Source: Zingiber officinale (taxonomy: Eukaryota; Streptophyta; Magnoliopsida; Zingiberales; Zingiberaceae). Taken from it: a stretch of 64,000 nt of DNA. Location: the NCBI RefSeq assembly GCF_018446385.1, contig NC_055998.1:75262744-75326743 (forward strand), given 5' to 3'. Below, in pieces: positions 47,241 to 60,600 of this stretch (positions within the stretch are counted from its first letter, which is position 1; every line of letters starts with the position of its first letter). A model generated the notes under the pieces. That model ran no database searches. It saw only the letters and a list, made by a program, of their open reading frames with translations, and was not told the origin of the DNA. Both the position numbers and the translations under genes were made by a program.

Positions 47241-48315
47241 GTCAAAACTTTAGAATTTAAAATAATATTGATTCCTCAAATAATATAATTTAAATTCACC
47301 AACACCTCAAAATACTGTGAATTTCGTATGCCATGATAGTGTGGACGTATACTAATTCAAACATTTGTAAGAGAAGATTTTACCCATTAATTTTATTATC
47401 TTGTCAACCTAACTTTATGACAAATAAAATTAATAGTTGGTTCATTTTCAGTCACACAAATAATAACAGTGGCTGACTCGGATGGAGAGGATACTATTAA
47501 ATGCGCCTAAGTATATACCATTACTTGATATTTAGTCTATTAATTAGGATTGTGCCCCTTCAGATGAAGAAGATCACACATACCTAAATAATTTCCTATA
47601 ATCATACATAGAGGAAGTTTGATCTAATGATCCGCAAACAAACTCATCTGATAGGAGGAAGACATTTAAAGTCAACGCGCAAGCTTGAATGCATCACTTA
47701 CAAACCAGTAATGGAGACCGTGGAATTTATTTAAATAATCCCACTCCTATTTAGTTATTTAAATTGAGGAATTTTAACATGCACACACATCATAGCATAT
47801 AAAACATTATATAAAGGCAATAAATATGAAAATAAAATTTCCAACTATTATGACCTCATCCAACACTGTCCTCCAATATGTTGTCAATGGATCGTTGTCC
47901 TCCAATATGCCACCAATGAATCAAGCCTCTTCCTTCGCTCGCGCCTCCATTCCTCAAAGCACCACGCACGATAGCAAAACAAGCCGAAAAAAAATAAAAA
48001 TTTACATTTATCGATCCTATATTCCACAAAGGAAATATATATCTAGATCGAGATCTAGAATGTAAAAATAATAATAATCTAATGATCGGATTTAATTATT
48101 ACAATCATGCACACATAAACAACCTCGACATGCCCGAGGGTTCAAATCATACACAAACACACAAGCCATAATAGTTGGATTTAGGATGCCTACAACCACA
48201 GAGTTAATTTATCTTGCACATCCTACTATTATCCGGCCTAAATTTATATATGATCAGTGCATAATTTAACCGAAAATCAATCACACAGAGGTAGAAAACT
48301 CGCTCTGATACTACT
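47241..48315 (-). other. Copia-B 5' leader with primer-binding site
   Basis: No coding sequence is present. The minus strand reads AGTAGTATCAGAGCGAG next to the LTR at about 48299-48315, a primer-binding site with one mismatch to TGGTATCAGAGC. Confidence 0.7.
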
Positions 48316-50116
48316 TGAAAGGCGTTGGAATTCCACTCTATTTAAATTCCCTGTACAAAAAAAATTGTACAAGAACAGAACTTTTCCTAGCAACCCGCAT
48401 GTTCGATTAGACATGTGTTTGATCAATCAAGCAAGTTCTTGACAAATCAAAGTACATCTTAATCAAAGTACAAGATCGCTAGCCTCTTGTGTTAGTATTC
48501 AAAATCGATACGAAGAAAACAAAACTAGTTACACAGCTGAATTAAAGAACTAGTTGTACCTTTTCTTTGTAGCTAAAGACCTCTTGATCTTCTGTCGTAT
48601 TCCTCTCCTCTTCTTGGGCGTCGTGTGGGTGACGATCTACCAAGACAACACCACCCTCCTTCTCTTCTCGGTTTCCAAACCGTCGGCTACAAAAGAAGGC
48701 TCTAGGATGGGGCACCTTCTAATCTTCATCTTCCTCTTCTTCCTCTTCTTCAAGCCGCCGCCCACCAAGGGAGAAGGGGCGTCGACCCTAAGCAGGGAGG
48801 AGGGGGCGCCAAACCTAAGCAAAGAGGAAAGGGGCACTGGCCCTTGTTGTGGAGGAGGAGGGGCGCCGACCACAAGGAAGAGATGTGGTCAACCCTAGAT
48901 GGAGATGTGGCTGGCCCTAGTAAGGGAAGAGGGGCGCCGACCACAAGGAGGAAGCGAAATTATGGAAAACTAGAAAGTTAGGTTTTATGGGCCACCACCT
49001 ACTCCTTTTTATAGGTTCGCCGTCAGTTACAAAGAAAGAAAAAATAACAAAATTTTGTTTAGAAAAAATCTAAACCAAACTATGTTAAACCAAACCAAGT
49101 TTAACTAAACCAAGTTAAGTTAAATCAAACCAAGTTAAGTTAAAGCAAACCAAGTTAAGTTAAACGAAACCAAGTTGTGGATGAGTGGATGCGAGGCTTT
49201 ATATAGAGGCTACAACAGGGACCTAGAGAAGGAATTGGTTTAGGCCTCCTGATGGGCTTGGGCTTCCTGTGTTTGGCCCGAACACCCAACCCAAGTCCAT
49301 CAATAATAACTCATACCACTAAAGGATTATTATTGAACTACCACACCAATCCCATATTACAATATGGGCTCCTTCTTATCATGAGTGCATTAATCTTTCC
49401 GTGTTTAAGATATCGTATGTCCGTTAATTAATTGAGTTACTGACAATCCAATTAATTAACATCTGATTCCAAGAGTAGTACCACTCAACTTTATTATCAT
49501 ACCGGACTAAGTCCACCTGCAAGGTTTATATGATAATCTTTATAAGCTCCTCAAGGGGGCATCATCAACCTAAGTAATTAGGACACAGATTCCTTCTATA
49601 ATCAACAACACACTATATAAATAATATTATCTCCCAACTCATCGGACATATTGATTTAACGAATAAATCTCACCCATTGATAATTTAAAGAAATAAATAC
49701 TATGTATATGTGCTTGTTATTATATAGGGATTAAGAGGATGCACATCCATAATAACAGAGGTTCTGTTCTTTTATGTAATCAATATAAATCGAACAACCT
49801 CAGATGGTCTTGCTCAATACACACATAATGTACTCGTGTAGTTTTATAGTCAAGACAGACTAATACCAAATTATACTATAATCGTTCCAATGGTTTGCCC
49901 CTATCCATCTTAGTTGTGAGCTACTATTTATAATTTATAAGGAAACGATAACATGATCTTCTGTATGACACCACACACCATGTTATCTACAATATAAATT
50001 AAATGGACAACTGCATAAATATAAAATATAAACATTTGACCAAAGTGATTCTCATTTCAAAATATTTCAAAAAAGATGTTCATACAAAATCTAGACTTAT
50101 AGTATACATCCCAACA
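48316..50116 (-). repeat. Copia-B 5' LTR
   Basis: This 1801-bp LTR pairs with 29574-31270 and is followed by the AGGGC target duplication. Near its minus-strand 3' end it carries the hairpin-forming TGTACAAAAAAAATTGTACA, also found in the other LTR families here. Confidence 0.93.
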
Positions 50117-50121
50117 AGGGC

Positions 50122-50404
50122 GCCCCCCGGGGCTAGGGTATACCACCGTACTCATTCTCTATTTACTTCATTATTCCACTATTCATTTAGCCTATTTCTT
50201 ATATATTATTAGGATCTGCCTCGAGCATTGGGGTGTCAGGGTTCGGGGCAACCCGATCACTATCTACAGGTAGTGTTGACCAGAGGACTTCTGATGACTT
50301 AGTCAACATAGAAGACAGCTCATCATCTAGGTCATGGAGATGCAGTCAACATTCCAGTCATGTCATTCCGGCAGTTCTGTATTCTCAGATTCCCGACAGG
50401 ATCA
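50122..50404 (+). mobile_element. Gypsy 5' LTR, right part
   Basis: This continues the sequence interrupted by Copia-B and ends in GACAGGATCA, just before a gypsy primer-binding site. The true element extends on both sides of the inserted elements. Confidence 0.6.
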
Positions 50405-50406
50405 TA

Positions 50407-50425
50407 TTGGCGCCGTCTGCGGGAA
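50407..50425 (+). other. Gypsy primer-binding site
   Basis: TTGGCGCCGTCTGCGGGAA matches the primer-site block seen in Tat/Athila-type plant gypsy elements. It fixes the orientation of the host element as plus. Confidence 0.75.
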
Positions 50426-50562
50426 TCTTTGCCTAATCGGGAGCATGAAGATGGACGACATCGGAAAATTCTATCATCCTCATGACCTCAATGGGTTTCA
50501 ATGAACATATCATATTCCCCTCACTCCATGGGTATTCGGGAGTTGAGGAACTTAGTCAGATC

Positions 50563-52944
50563 TGTTGGTTAGTCCTAGGAAGATCGTACCGGATCCACTG
50601 TACAAAAATTTTGTACAAGTGCCGAACCTTTCCTAAATAACCTTTTGTGTTCTTTAGAAGTTAAATTAGGAATCGCAAACGGAACTTAACATTATTGATT
50701 CCAAATTTAACTTATCTGTTCATAATGGTTTAGACTTGAATCGCAAGCGGAACTTAACACTGATCCAAATCCACCTATGTTATAAATTCAATTAAATATT
50801 AATTTCCAAAATTAGTTTCCAGGTTAAACATGGCGAGGCACTAGGCCTTCTTGGATATGGGAGCAACCACCACTTCCTAGACAAAGCCTTTTAAGGAAAG
50901 CTAATATTTAATTTCCTTATATAACTCTAGGTTTAACAAAAAAGAACAATCGAATCACAAATTCGAAAAACAAAAAACACAAATTCGAATAACAAATCCG
51001 AAAAACTAGAATCTATTGCCTCTTGTGTTTGGAATTCATACAAAGAACAATAACTAGTATGATGTGGAAGAAAATTACTAGTTATACCTTCTCTTTGTAT
51101 GCTAATGACCTCAAGATCTTCTGTAGTATTCCTTGCCTCGCCTTGGACGTCATGTGGGCGACGATCCTCTAAGATGAACACCACCCAAAAGAGCTTCTCC
51201 TCCTTCTAGTATTCGACCACCACCACCAAAGAGCAAAAGAGAGCAAAGGGAAAAGAGAGGGAGAGAGGGTCATCCACCAAAGAGATCACCAACAAGAGAA
51301 TAAGAATTGTTATCTCATGAGGCCTTCTCTCCCCTTCTTTTATATTACTTACCCAAGGCAAATAAGGAAAGACTTTTTACAAAATTTAAAATCTTCCTCT
51401 TGTTTTTCCTTTTCCCTTTTTATTTTTCCTTTTCTTTCCTCTTGATTTTTCAATCATCAATCATGATTTGATTTAATCTTTGATTGGCCGGCCCCATGCT
51501 TGGGCACCAAGCAAGGGTGGCCGGCCACATCATCAAGGAGAGAAAAATAATTTTTATAAAATTTTATAAGAAGAAATCCTCTTATAAAATTTTACAAGCT
51601 CTCTTTCCTATTGTGCATGTTAAAAAAGGAAAATTTTAAAAAATTAAAACCAAGTTTTAAAATTTAAAACTTCTCTACTAAAATTTCCTTTTTTAACCAT
51701 GATTACAAAATTAAAAGATTTAAAATTTAAAACTTCTCTTCCTTTTTTCTAAAACCATGAGGATGATTAAAAAAGGAAAGTTTTAAAACTTTTAAACTTT
51801 CTTTTTAAACCATGTGACCTAATTCAAATAAGAAACGTTTTATATTTTAAAAACTCTCTTTTAAAACTTGTAGTTTTCTACAAAGAGAAGATTTTAAAAA
51901 TTTAAAACATCCCCTTATATTTGAATTATTGTGACCGGCCCCTTTGCATAAAGCAAAGGCCGACCACCTTGAAGGAATTTATGGCCGGCCCTTGGCTTGG
52001 TCACCAAGCCTTGGGTCGGCCCTTCTTGGACACCAAGATGGACTTTCATTGGATGGACTTGAGGCTTTAATGAGGCTACGACAGGGACCTAGAGGAGAAA
52101 TTAGTTTTGGCCTTCCGATGAGCTTGAGTATCCCATGTTCGCCCCGAACACACAACTCAAGTTCATCAACAATAACTCATTCCACTAGAGAGTTATTGTT
52201 GTACTACCGCACCAATCCCAAATTACATTTATGGGCTCCTTCTTATCATGAGTGTGCCAGTCTCCCTATATTTAAGATAACGAATGTCCACTAATTAAGT
52301 AAGTTATTGACAACTCACTTAATTAATATCTAAGTCCAAGGGTAGTACCACTCAACCTCATTGTCATGTCGGACTAAGTCCACCTGCAAGGTTTAACATG
52401 ACACTAGATTACTAAGACATAGTTTCCTTCTATAATCAATAACATACACTATAAGTAATATCATTTCCCAACTTATCGGGCCTATTGATTTATCAAGCTA
52501 AATCTTACCCTTTGATAAGTTAAAGAAATAAATACTAAATATATATGCTTGTTATTATATTAGGATTAAGAGCACACACTTCCATAATAACTAAGGTCTA
52601 GTTCTTTTATTAAGTCAGTATAAAAAAAACTTACCTAAAATAGTCCTACTCAATACACTTAGAGTGTACTAGTGTAATTTATTAGGCAAGATAAACTAAT
52701 ACCTAATTACACTACGACTATTCCAATGGTTTGTTCCTTTCCATCTTACTCGTGAGCAACTGTTTATAATTTATAAAGAACTAATAACATGATTTTCTGT
52801 GTGTGACACCACACACCATGTTATCTACAATATAAATTAATTGAACAACTACACTTAACAAATAAAATATAGACATTTGACCAATGTGATTCTTTTATTT
52901 TAAAAATATTTACAAAAGCTAGGCTTTTAGTATACACTCTAACA
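50563..52944 (-). mobile_element. Solo LTR 'C1' (copia-type, 2.38 kb)
   Basis: On the minus strand it starts TGTTAGAGTGTATAC and ends CTAACCAACA. It is homologous along its length to solo LTR C2 (54460-56858). The flanks are AGATC (50558-50562) and ATATC (52945-52949), a duplication with one mismatch. No internal sequence remains, so the element was reduced by LTR-LTR recombination. It sits in the gypsy leader. Confidence 0.8.
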
Positions 52945-52949
52945 ATATC

Positions 52950-53426
52950 CTCTGTTGGTCGACAAGTCAATTTTTCCATTATATTTTTCTGTACGGTCAT
53001 ATGATCTATCACAATTCCCCAATTGAAGACTCCCGTGTCAATCGACCGGATTTATATTATATTATATTTGAGCCACGAGTTTAATGCCGAAGACTCCCGT
53101 GCCGATCGACCAGGTTTATATTATATTATATTTGAGTCATGAGCTCAACGTTGAAGACTCCTGTGCTGATCAGCCAGATTTATATTATATTATATTTAAG
53201 CCACGGGCTCAACGTAGAAGACTCTCATGCCGATCGGCCGGGTTTATATTATATTAGAGTCACGGGCTTAACGTCGAAGACTCCCGTGCCGATCGGCCGG
53301 ATTTATATTATATTAGAGTCATGGGCTCAACGTTGAAGACTCCCGTGCCGATCGGCCGGGTTTATATTATATTAGAGCCATGGGCTTAACGTCAAATACT
53401 CCCGTGTCGATCGACCGAGTTTATAT
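52950..53426 (+). mobile_element. Gypsy internal leader with minisatellite
   Basis: This stretch continues the gypsy leader after solo LTR C1 and is dominated by the tandem array starting at 53025. Gypsy sequence beyond the Copia-D insertion lies outside the window. Confidence 0.5.
53025..53426 (+). repeat. 64/59-bp minisatellite
   Basis: Three units of 64 bp are followed by three of 59 bp and a partial seventh unit. Each begins GAAGACTCCCGTGCCGATCG (with variants) and continues TTTATATTATATTA...GGGCTCAACGT. The 59-bp units lack five bases in the TATATTTGAG segment. The seventh unit is cut by Copia-D. Confidence 0.95.
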
Positions 53427-56400
53427 TATTGGATTTTTTGGGCCACAAAAATCGCTTTTTGCATTGCAAAAACCCCGAAATCCCAGCCACCGGATCCGTA
53501 CGAAGATTAAAATTTCGAAAAACATTTCGAGTACGAGTTTCTTACACTAGTTCTAAACTAGATCTACAAGGAGAAGGAATTTACCCTTGATGCGAAGCCC
53601 TTCACAATCCCGCTCGTCCTTGGTTCACCGGATCTCGAAAGTGTCAAAGTAGACACTTCTCTATGTGTATCCACACAAGCAAGAGATGGAGAAGAACCTC
53701 TAAGGATGTGCTAGCAACCTTAGAGATCAGTAATGGAGGAGAGGGAGAGCAAGAAGAAAACTAGAGAGGAAGAAGATGATAGAGTTACTCACACTAGCAC
53801 ACAAAATGCACTAACTCCTCATCAAAAGTGGCCGACCACTTTAAGGGGAATTGTAACTTCCATGGGATGCCAAGAGTTACAACTCTTGGTAACTCCCATG
53901 AGGTGGCATTCCACTTAAGCAACCATGATGATGTGGAGCATCATCATTGGACCACTTAATGCCAACTCACCAATGAGGTGGCAAATGGTCAAGTCAAAAT
54001 TGACCCTTCATCTTCCTCTCAAGTCAAGTCAAACTTGACCACTTCTCTCCCTTGGTTGATCTAATCTAACCATTGGTTCAAGTCAATTTTAATTTAATGA
54101 ATCTCTATTCATTGAATTAAATTGATTAAATGAGTCTAAGTCCAAATTAGACTCACTTAACACATGAACCAAATTGAGTCCAACTCAATTAGCCTACTTT
54201 GGATTACTCTTAATCCAATTTAGTTCATCACATGGACCTAATCTTTTAGGTTCATCAAATGAACCTAATCTCCATCTAATTTCTCTTTGTGTGTGACCCT
54301 ATAGGTTTTTATAATGTTGGCAATGCTCCTAAACCCATTTAGAAGCATAAGTAATGAGCGGTATCTAGTAACACATCATTATTACCCAAGTTATAAGAAT
54401 GTTGAGATCCAACATCACCTTATGACTACTAATTGCGACTCCTCACAATATATGACATTTGTTGGTTGCTACTCGGAAAACCTATTGGTTCCACTGTACA
54501 AAAATTTTGTACAAAGGTCTGAACCTTTTCCTAGCTACCATGTGTTCTTTTAAATTAAATTTTGGATCGCCTGCGGAACTTAACACGTTTGATCCAAAAC
54601 TTAATCTATTTGTTCTTTTAGGTTTTGACTTGGATCTCCTGCGAAACTTAACACGTTCGACCCAAGTCTCCTTAAGTTATTAATTCCATTAAATATTAAT
54701 TTCCATAATCGGTTCCCAGTACTGACGTGGCGAGGCACATGGCCTTCTTGGATATGGGAGCAACCACCACCGACTAGACAAAATCTTTTATAGAAAGCTA
54801 ATATTTAATTTCCTAAAATAACTTTAGGTTAACCAAAGAGAACAATCAAATCACAAGGAAAAGAAAAAACAAAAGAACACAATATCGAAAAACATATTCG
54901 AAATTCTAGAACGTAAGCCTCTTGTATTTGGTATTATTTCCATAAATAACTAGCATGATGCAGAAATAAAAATTACTAATTATACCTTGTAGAAAAACCT
55001 CTTGATCTTCTACCGTATTCCTCTTCTAACCTCGGACGTTGTGTGGGCAACGATCTTCCGAGATGAGAAACCACCAACCACCTTCTTCTCCTCCTAGCTA
55101 GGTTCGGCCAACAAAGAGGAAGCTTCACCAAGGAAGAAAATCAAAACACTAACCAAGTTCCAAGAGATGCTAGCTTTCTCTCCTTCTTCTTCTCCTCCTA
55201 CGAATAGTATCCGGCCACCACAAGAGCTCCAATGGAAGGGGGAGATTCGGCCACCACAAGAGGAAGAGAGAGGAGAGGATGGCCGGCCACACCAAGGAAC
55301 AAAAGAGGGAGAGAAATAATAGATGTTGTGTCTCTTGAAGGCACCCTCACCCCTTCTTTTATATTCCTTGGCCTAGGCAAATTAGGAAATAAAATTTCCT
55401 TAATTTCCTTGACATGATTTAATTGAGAAAAATAAAATAAAATTTCCCAAATTAAAATCAAGTGGCCGGCCATATCAATAAAAACAAAATTGGACAAGTT
55501 TTAATCAACAATTAAAACTTCCTAATTTGTTTCCGGAAATTTTTAAAAAATAAAATTTCTCTTCAAATCTCTTCATGGTTGATAAAAAGGAAATCTCTAT
55601 AATTTTAATTTTATTATCATGTGAATAATTTTAAAGAGAAAATAAAATATCTCACCAATCTACAAATAAGGAAAGAGATCTAATCTCTTTCTTTAATCTT
55701 TTGTAGATCTTTTATAAGAGAGATATTTTAATTTAAATTCTCTTTAATAAATTATTTCTTCCACATAATTAAAATTAAAATTAAAATTCCTTTTTAATTT
55801 AATTTAGCCGGCCCCCACTAGCTTGGGTTCAAGCTAGGGCCGGCCACCCAAATTCATACCTAGGCCGGCCCTAGCTTGTTCCCAAGCTAGCTTGGCCGGC
55901 CCCAATTGGGTGGGTATAGAAGGTGGGTATAGGTGGGTATAGAACTCTATAAATAAGAGGCTACGATAGGGACCGAGAGGAGGAATTAGTTTTGGTCTCC
56001 CGATAAAATTAAGCATCCCGTGTTCACCCCGAACACACAACTTAATTTTATCAATAATAATTCATTCCACTAGAGAACTATTATTGAACTACCGCACCAA
56101 TCCCAAATTACATTTTTGGGCTCCTTCTTATTATGAGCATGTTAGTCTCCCTGTGTTTAAGATATCGAATGTCCACTAATTAAGTGAGTTACTGACAACT
56201 CATTTAATTAATATCTAAGTCCAAGAGTAGTACCACTCAACCTTATCATCATGTCGGACTAAGTCCACCTGCAGGGTTTAACATGACAATCCTTATGAGC
56301 TCCTCTTGAGGACATTATCAACCTAGTATCTCTAGGACACAGTTTCCTTCTATAATCAACAACACACACTATAAGTGATATCATTTCCCAATTTATCGGG

Positions 56401-57665
56401 CTTATTGATTTATCGAACTAAATCTCACCCATTGATAAATTAAAGAAATAAATATCAAATATATGTGCTTGTTATTATATTAGGATTAAGAGCACATACT
56501 TCCATAATAACTGAGGTCTTTGCTTCTTTATAAAGTCAGTACAAAAGAAACGACCTCAAATGGTCCTACTCAATACACTCTGAGTGTACTAGTGTAATTA
56601 TACAGTCAAGATAAACTGATACCTAATTACACTATGACCTTCTAATGGTTTGTTCCTTTCCATTTTGGTCGTGAGCTACTGTTTATAATTTATAAGGTAC
56701 TGATAATATCATCTTCTGTATGTGACACCACATACTATATTATCTACAATATAAATTAATTGAACAACTACAACTAAATGTAGAAAATTTGACCAAATGT
56801 GATTCTTTATTCATAATGAATGTTTACAAAGCTTAGGCTTTCAGTATACACTCCAACAACATTGCCCTTCTATCCTAGACATCTAGATTGATCAATGTGA
56901 GGCATAGACCGTGTCATCCTCTAATCAATCTAAATCTTGAACTCCAAGTAGACTCACTCAATCAAATGAGCTCAATATCTCATATTGACTCATTTGGGCA
57001 TGGTCATGCACTTCGTGGTCTCACTCTATCAAGAATATCGATGTCACTCCCGTCGTATAGGAGGGATAGATCTCATCTACATCACTCACATTCCTCTGCA
57101 TAATTTGTTACATACCCAGTAATCGCCTTTATAATCCACCCAGTTACGGGTGACATTTGATGAAACCAAAGTACGTAACTCCTTATGTAGGTAACCATGG
57201 TGACTTCAGGTCCAAGGACTAGTAGTCATACTAATAGCCACATGAGAAAGTATATGACACTCATATAATGATCCATGATACTTTCTCATGGCGGTTCATT
57301 CAGTATACATTCTCCAATGCATACCAATGTGTCAACTTGATATCTCCATATCCATGACTTGTGAGATCAAGTCATCGAGTTGACCTACATGCTAGTCTCG
57401 TCGCATTAACATTGTCCCTGAATGTTAATACTTGACTAGGAATGATTAAGAGTAGTGTTCCCTATATCATCTCACTATCGATTCAACTAACCGATTGATA
57501 TAGGTAAGAACCTTCTACTCAAGGACGCTATTATACTTAGTTATTTGGCACCAATACAAGTAAGTATAATAACCAAAATAAATGCTTTTATTTATATACA
57601 AGAATATGATACAATGAGTCCATGCAACAATCATCAAATGATTGGCTCTAGGGCTCTAACTAACA
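53427..57665 (-). repeat. Copia-D 3' LTR, split by solo LTR C2
   Basis: This pairs with the sequence from 63138. Without C2 and its duplicated bases it is about 1.84 kb. On the minus strand it starts TGTTAGTTAGAGCCC after the tract CTAGTGGGAGAT. Confidence 0.9.
54460..56858 (-). mobile_element. Solo LTR 'C2' (copia-type, 2.40 kb)
   Basis: The flanks are ACATT at 54455-54459 and ACATT at 56859-56863, a perfect 5-bp duplication. On the minus strand it starts TGTTGGAGTGTATAC. It is a close relative of C1 and shares blocks with the Copia-B LTR. It is younger than Copia-D, which it entered. Confidence 0.9.
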
Positions 57666-57676
57666 ATCTCCCACTA
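57654..57676 (-). other. Copia-D polypurine tract and LTR junction
   Basis: The minus strand reads GCTAGTGGGAGAT then TGTTAG, directly after the end of the polyprotein. It is the plus-strand priming site of the element. Confidence 0.75.
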
Positions 57677-60600
57677 GCACTCGTGCCAATCAGTGTGGGC
57701 TCTAAGCCCCAATGACCTAGTGTGACCATCATGCTTTCTCTGTGCCAAAGCCTTGGTCAAGGGATCTGTGATGTTAGCCTCTGAGGGTACTCTGCAAATC
57801 TTCACATCTCCTCTCTCGATAATCTCTCGAATGAGATGGAAGCGCCGTAGTATGTGTTTGGTCCGCTGGTGTGAGCGAGGTTCCTTAGCCTGCGCAATTG
57901 CTCTATTGTTGTCACAAAAGAGCTCAATAGGGTCAGCGATACTAGGAACCACCCCAAGTTCAGTGATGAACTTGCGGATCCAAACTGCCTCCTTTGCTGC
58001 TTCTGATGCAGCAATATACTCGACCTCTGTCATAGAATCAGCTACTGTGTCTTGCTTCGAACTCTTCTAGCTCACAGCACCACCATTTATGCAAAACACG
58101 AACCCTGATTGTGATCGATAATCATCCTGGTCGGTCTGGAAGCTGGCATCACTGTAACCCTTTACAGTTAGCTCATCATTGCCTCCATATATCAAGAAAT
58201 ATTCTTTAGTCCTTCTTAAGTACTTAAGAATATTCTTGACCGCTATCCAATGACTTTCACCTGGATCTGACTGGTATCTGCTTGTCATGCTCAAAGCATA
58301 AGAGACATCAGGACGAGTACATAGCATGGTGTACATGATAGATCCTATGGCTGAGGCATAAGGGATCTGATCCATGCGGTCTCTCTCCTCTCTAGAAGAG
58401 GGACCTTGAGTCTTCGAAAGACTCACGCCATGTGACATCGGCAGAAATCCCTTCTTGGAGTTCTGCATGGTAAATCGTAGGAGTACCTTGTCAATATATG
58501 TACTCTGACTTAGGCCAAGCAATCTTTTAGATCTATTTCTATAGATCTATATTCCTAGAATGTGGGATGCTTCACCTAAGTCCTTCATTGAGAAACAAGT
58601 CCCTAGCCAAGTCTTGACAGACTGCAGCAAAGGGATGTCTTTCCCAATGAGTAGTATGTCATCCACATATAATATGAGGAAAACAACTATGTCCCCTACA
58701 ACCTTCTTGTAGACACAAGGTTCATCTTCATTCTTGATGAAACCAAATTGTTTGATTGCATCATCGAATAGAAGATTCCAGCTCCGAGAAACTTGCTTTA
58801 GTCCATAAATGGACCTATGCAGCTTGCATACTCTGCCAGTATGCTGTGGATCTACAAAACCCTCAGGTTGTGTCATGTACATATCCTCAAGCAGGTTTCC
58901 ATTCAGAAACGCGGTTTTGACATCCATCTACCATATCTTATAGGCATGGTATGCTGCAATAGCAAGCATGATCCGAATGGACTTAAACATCGCTACTGGA
59001 GAAAAAGTTTCATCATAGTCAATACCATGAATCTGCTTGAAACCTTTAGCTACCAAGCGACCCTTATAGATAAGTCCATCCATGTCAGTCTTTCTCTTAA
59101 AGACCCACTTACACCCTATGGGTTTTACCCCTTTAGGTGGATCAACCAAAGTCCATACTTGGTTAGTGTACATGGATTCCATCTCGGATCTCATGGCTTC
59201 TAGCCATTTCTCGTAATCTGGTCTCGTCACAGCTTCCTGATAGGTGGTGGGCTCATCCTCTATGAGCACAACGTCATCATGGTCAGACAAGAGAAATGAG
59301 TATCTCTCAGGCTGCCGACGTACCCTATCAGACTTGCGAAGAGGTATGTCTACTTGAACTGGTTGTTGTTCCTCAACTCCTTGTGGAACAACATCATCCA
59401 TAACACTTTGTGGTTCCAGTTCACCTTCCATCAAGGCTTCAGTGCTATTGTTCGCATCTTGAACTTCTTCAAGATCGAACGTACTCCCACTAGTCTTTCT
59501 AGAAACAAAATCTCTTTCTAGAAAAACTCCAGTCTTAGCCACAACTATCTTGTGTTGACTGGGAATGTAGAAGTAATATCCCTTCGTTTCCTTGGGATAT
59601 CCAATAAAATAACACTTGTCGGATTTGGGTCCAAGTTTGTCCGAGACTTGACGTCGAACGTAAGCCTCACAACCCCAAATCCTCATAAAAGACACCTGGG
59701 CATCTCTCCCAGTCCATATCCTATATGGTATCTTTATTACAGCATTGGATGGAACTCGGTTGAGTATAAAGGCTGTCGTGTCTAGAGCATAGCTCCAAAG
59801 GAATGTAGGAAGATCTGTGTGACTCATCATAGACCGTACCATATCTAATATGGTATGATTCCTCCTTTCAGATACACCATTCCACTGTGGTGTTCTAGGA
59901 GGAGTGAGTTGGGATAGAATCCCACACTCAGCTAGATAGTCACGAAACTCATGGCTAAGGTATTCCCCACCTCGATCTGATCGAAGTATCTTAATACTCT
60001 TGCCAAGCTGGTTTTGTACTTCATTCTTGAATTCTTTGAACTTTTCAAAGGATTCAGACTTATGTGTCATCAAGTACACATAACCATATCTACTGAAGTC
60101 ATCAGTAAATATAATGAAGTATTTATAACCACCTCTAGCAGCAACATTGAAAGGGCCACATACATCACTATGTATAAGACCTAACAAGTCAGTCGCTCTC
60201 TCACTGTGTCCACTAAAGGGAGTCTTGGTCATCTTGCCTAGTAGGCATGACTCGCATGTCTCATATGATTCAAAATCAAATGAGTCCAGCAAACCATCTC
60301 GATGGAGCTGGGATAAGCGTTTGTCATTTATATGACCTAAGCGACAGTGCCAGAGATAGGTTGAGTTCATGTCATTTGACTTGAACCTCTTGGTACTTAT
60401 GTTATAGATAGGGTTCTCAAGGTCTAGAATATAGAGTCCGTTCATCAGAGGTGCACTACAATAGAACATTTCATTTAAATAAACTGAACAACATTTGTTC
60501 TTTATAATAAATGAAAAACCTTTCTTGTCTAAACAAGAAACTGAGATTATGTTCTTAGTTAAAGCAGGCACATAACAACAATCATCCAACTCTAGTATAA

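Larger units (their letters stand above)
29574..50116 (-). mobile_element. Ty1-copia retrotransposon 'Copia-B', complete ends, hosting two nested elements
   Basis: Both LTRs are present (29574-31270 and 48316-50116). The flanks are AGGGC at 29569-29573 and AGGGC at 50117-50121, a perfect 5-bp target duplication. Transcription reads leftward. Inside, gag, protease, integrase, RT and RNase H follow in copia order but are interrupted by a CACTA element (in gag) and by element E2 (between integrase and RT). The total span is 20.5 kb, of which about 8.2 kb is Copia-B itself. It inserted into a gypsy LTR. Confidence 0.93.

Noticed and set aside
48554-48898. Repeated MYLSFVAKDLL/MYLFFVAKDLL frames at 29812 and 48554
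   Set aside because: They are plus-strand readings of the two minus-oriented Copia-B LTRs, with no start context or domain.
53025-53426. Second array considered as CRISPR-like or centromeric satellite
   Set aside because: It has only about seven head-to-tail units without spacers, inside a gypsy leader.
53733-53918. Matching 61-codon frames at 53733 and 63444
   Set aside because: They occupy the same position in the two Copia-D LTRs; conservation follows from LTR identity, and no domain is present.
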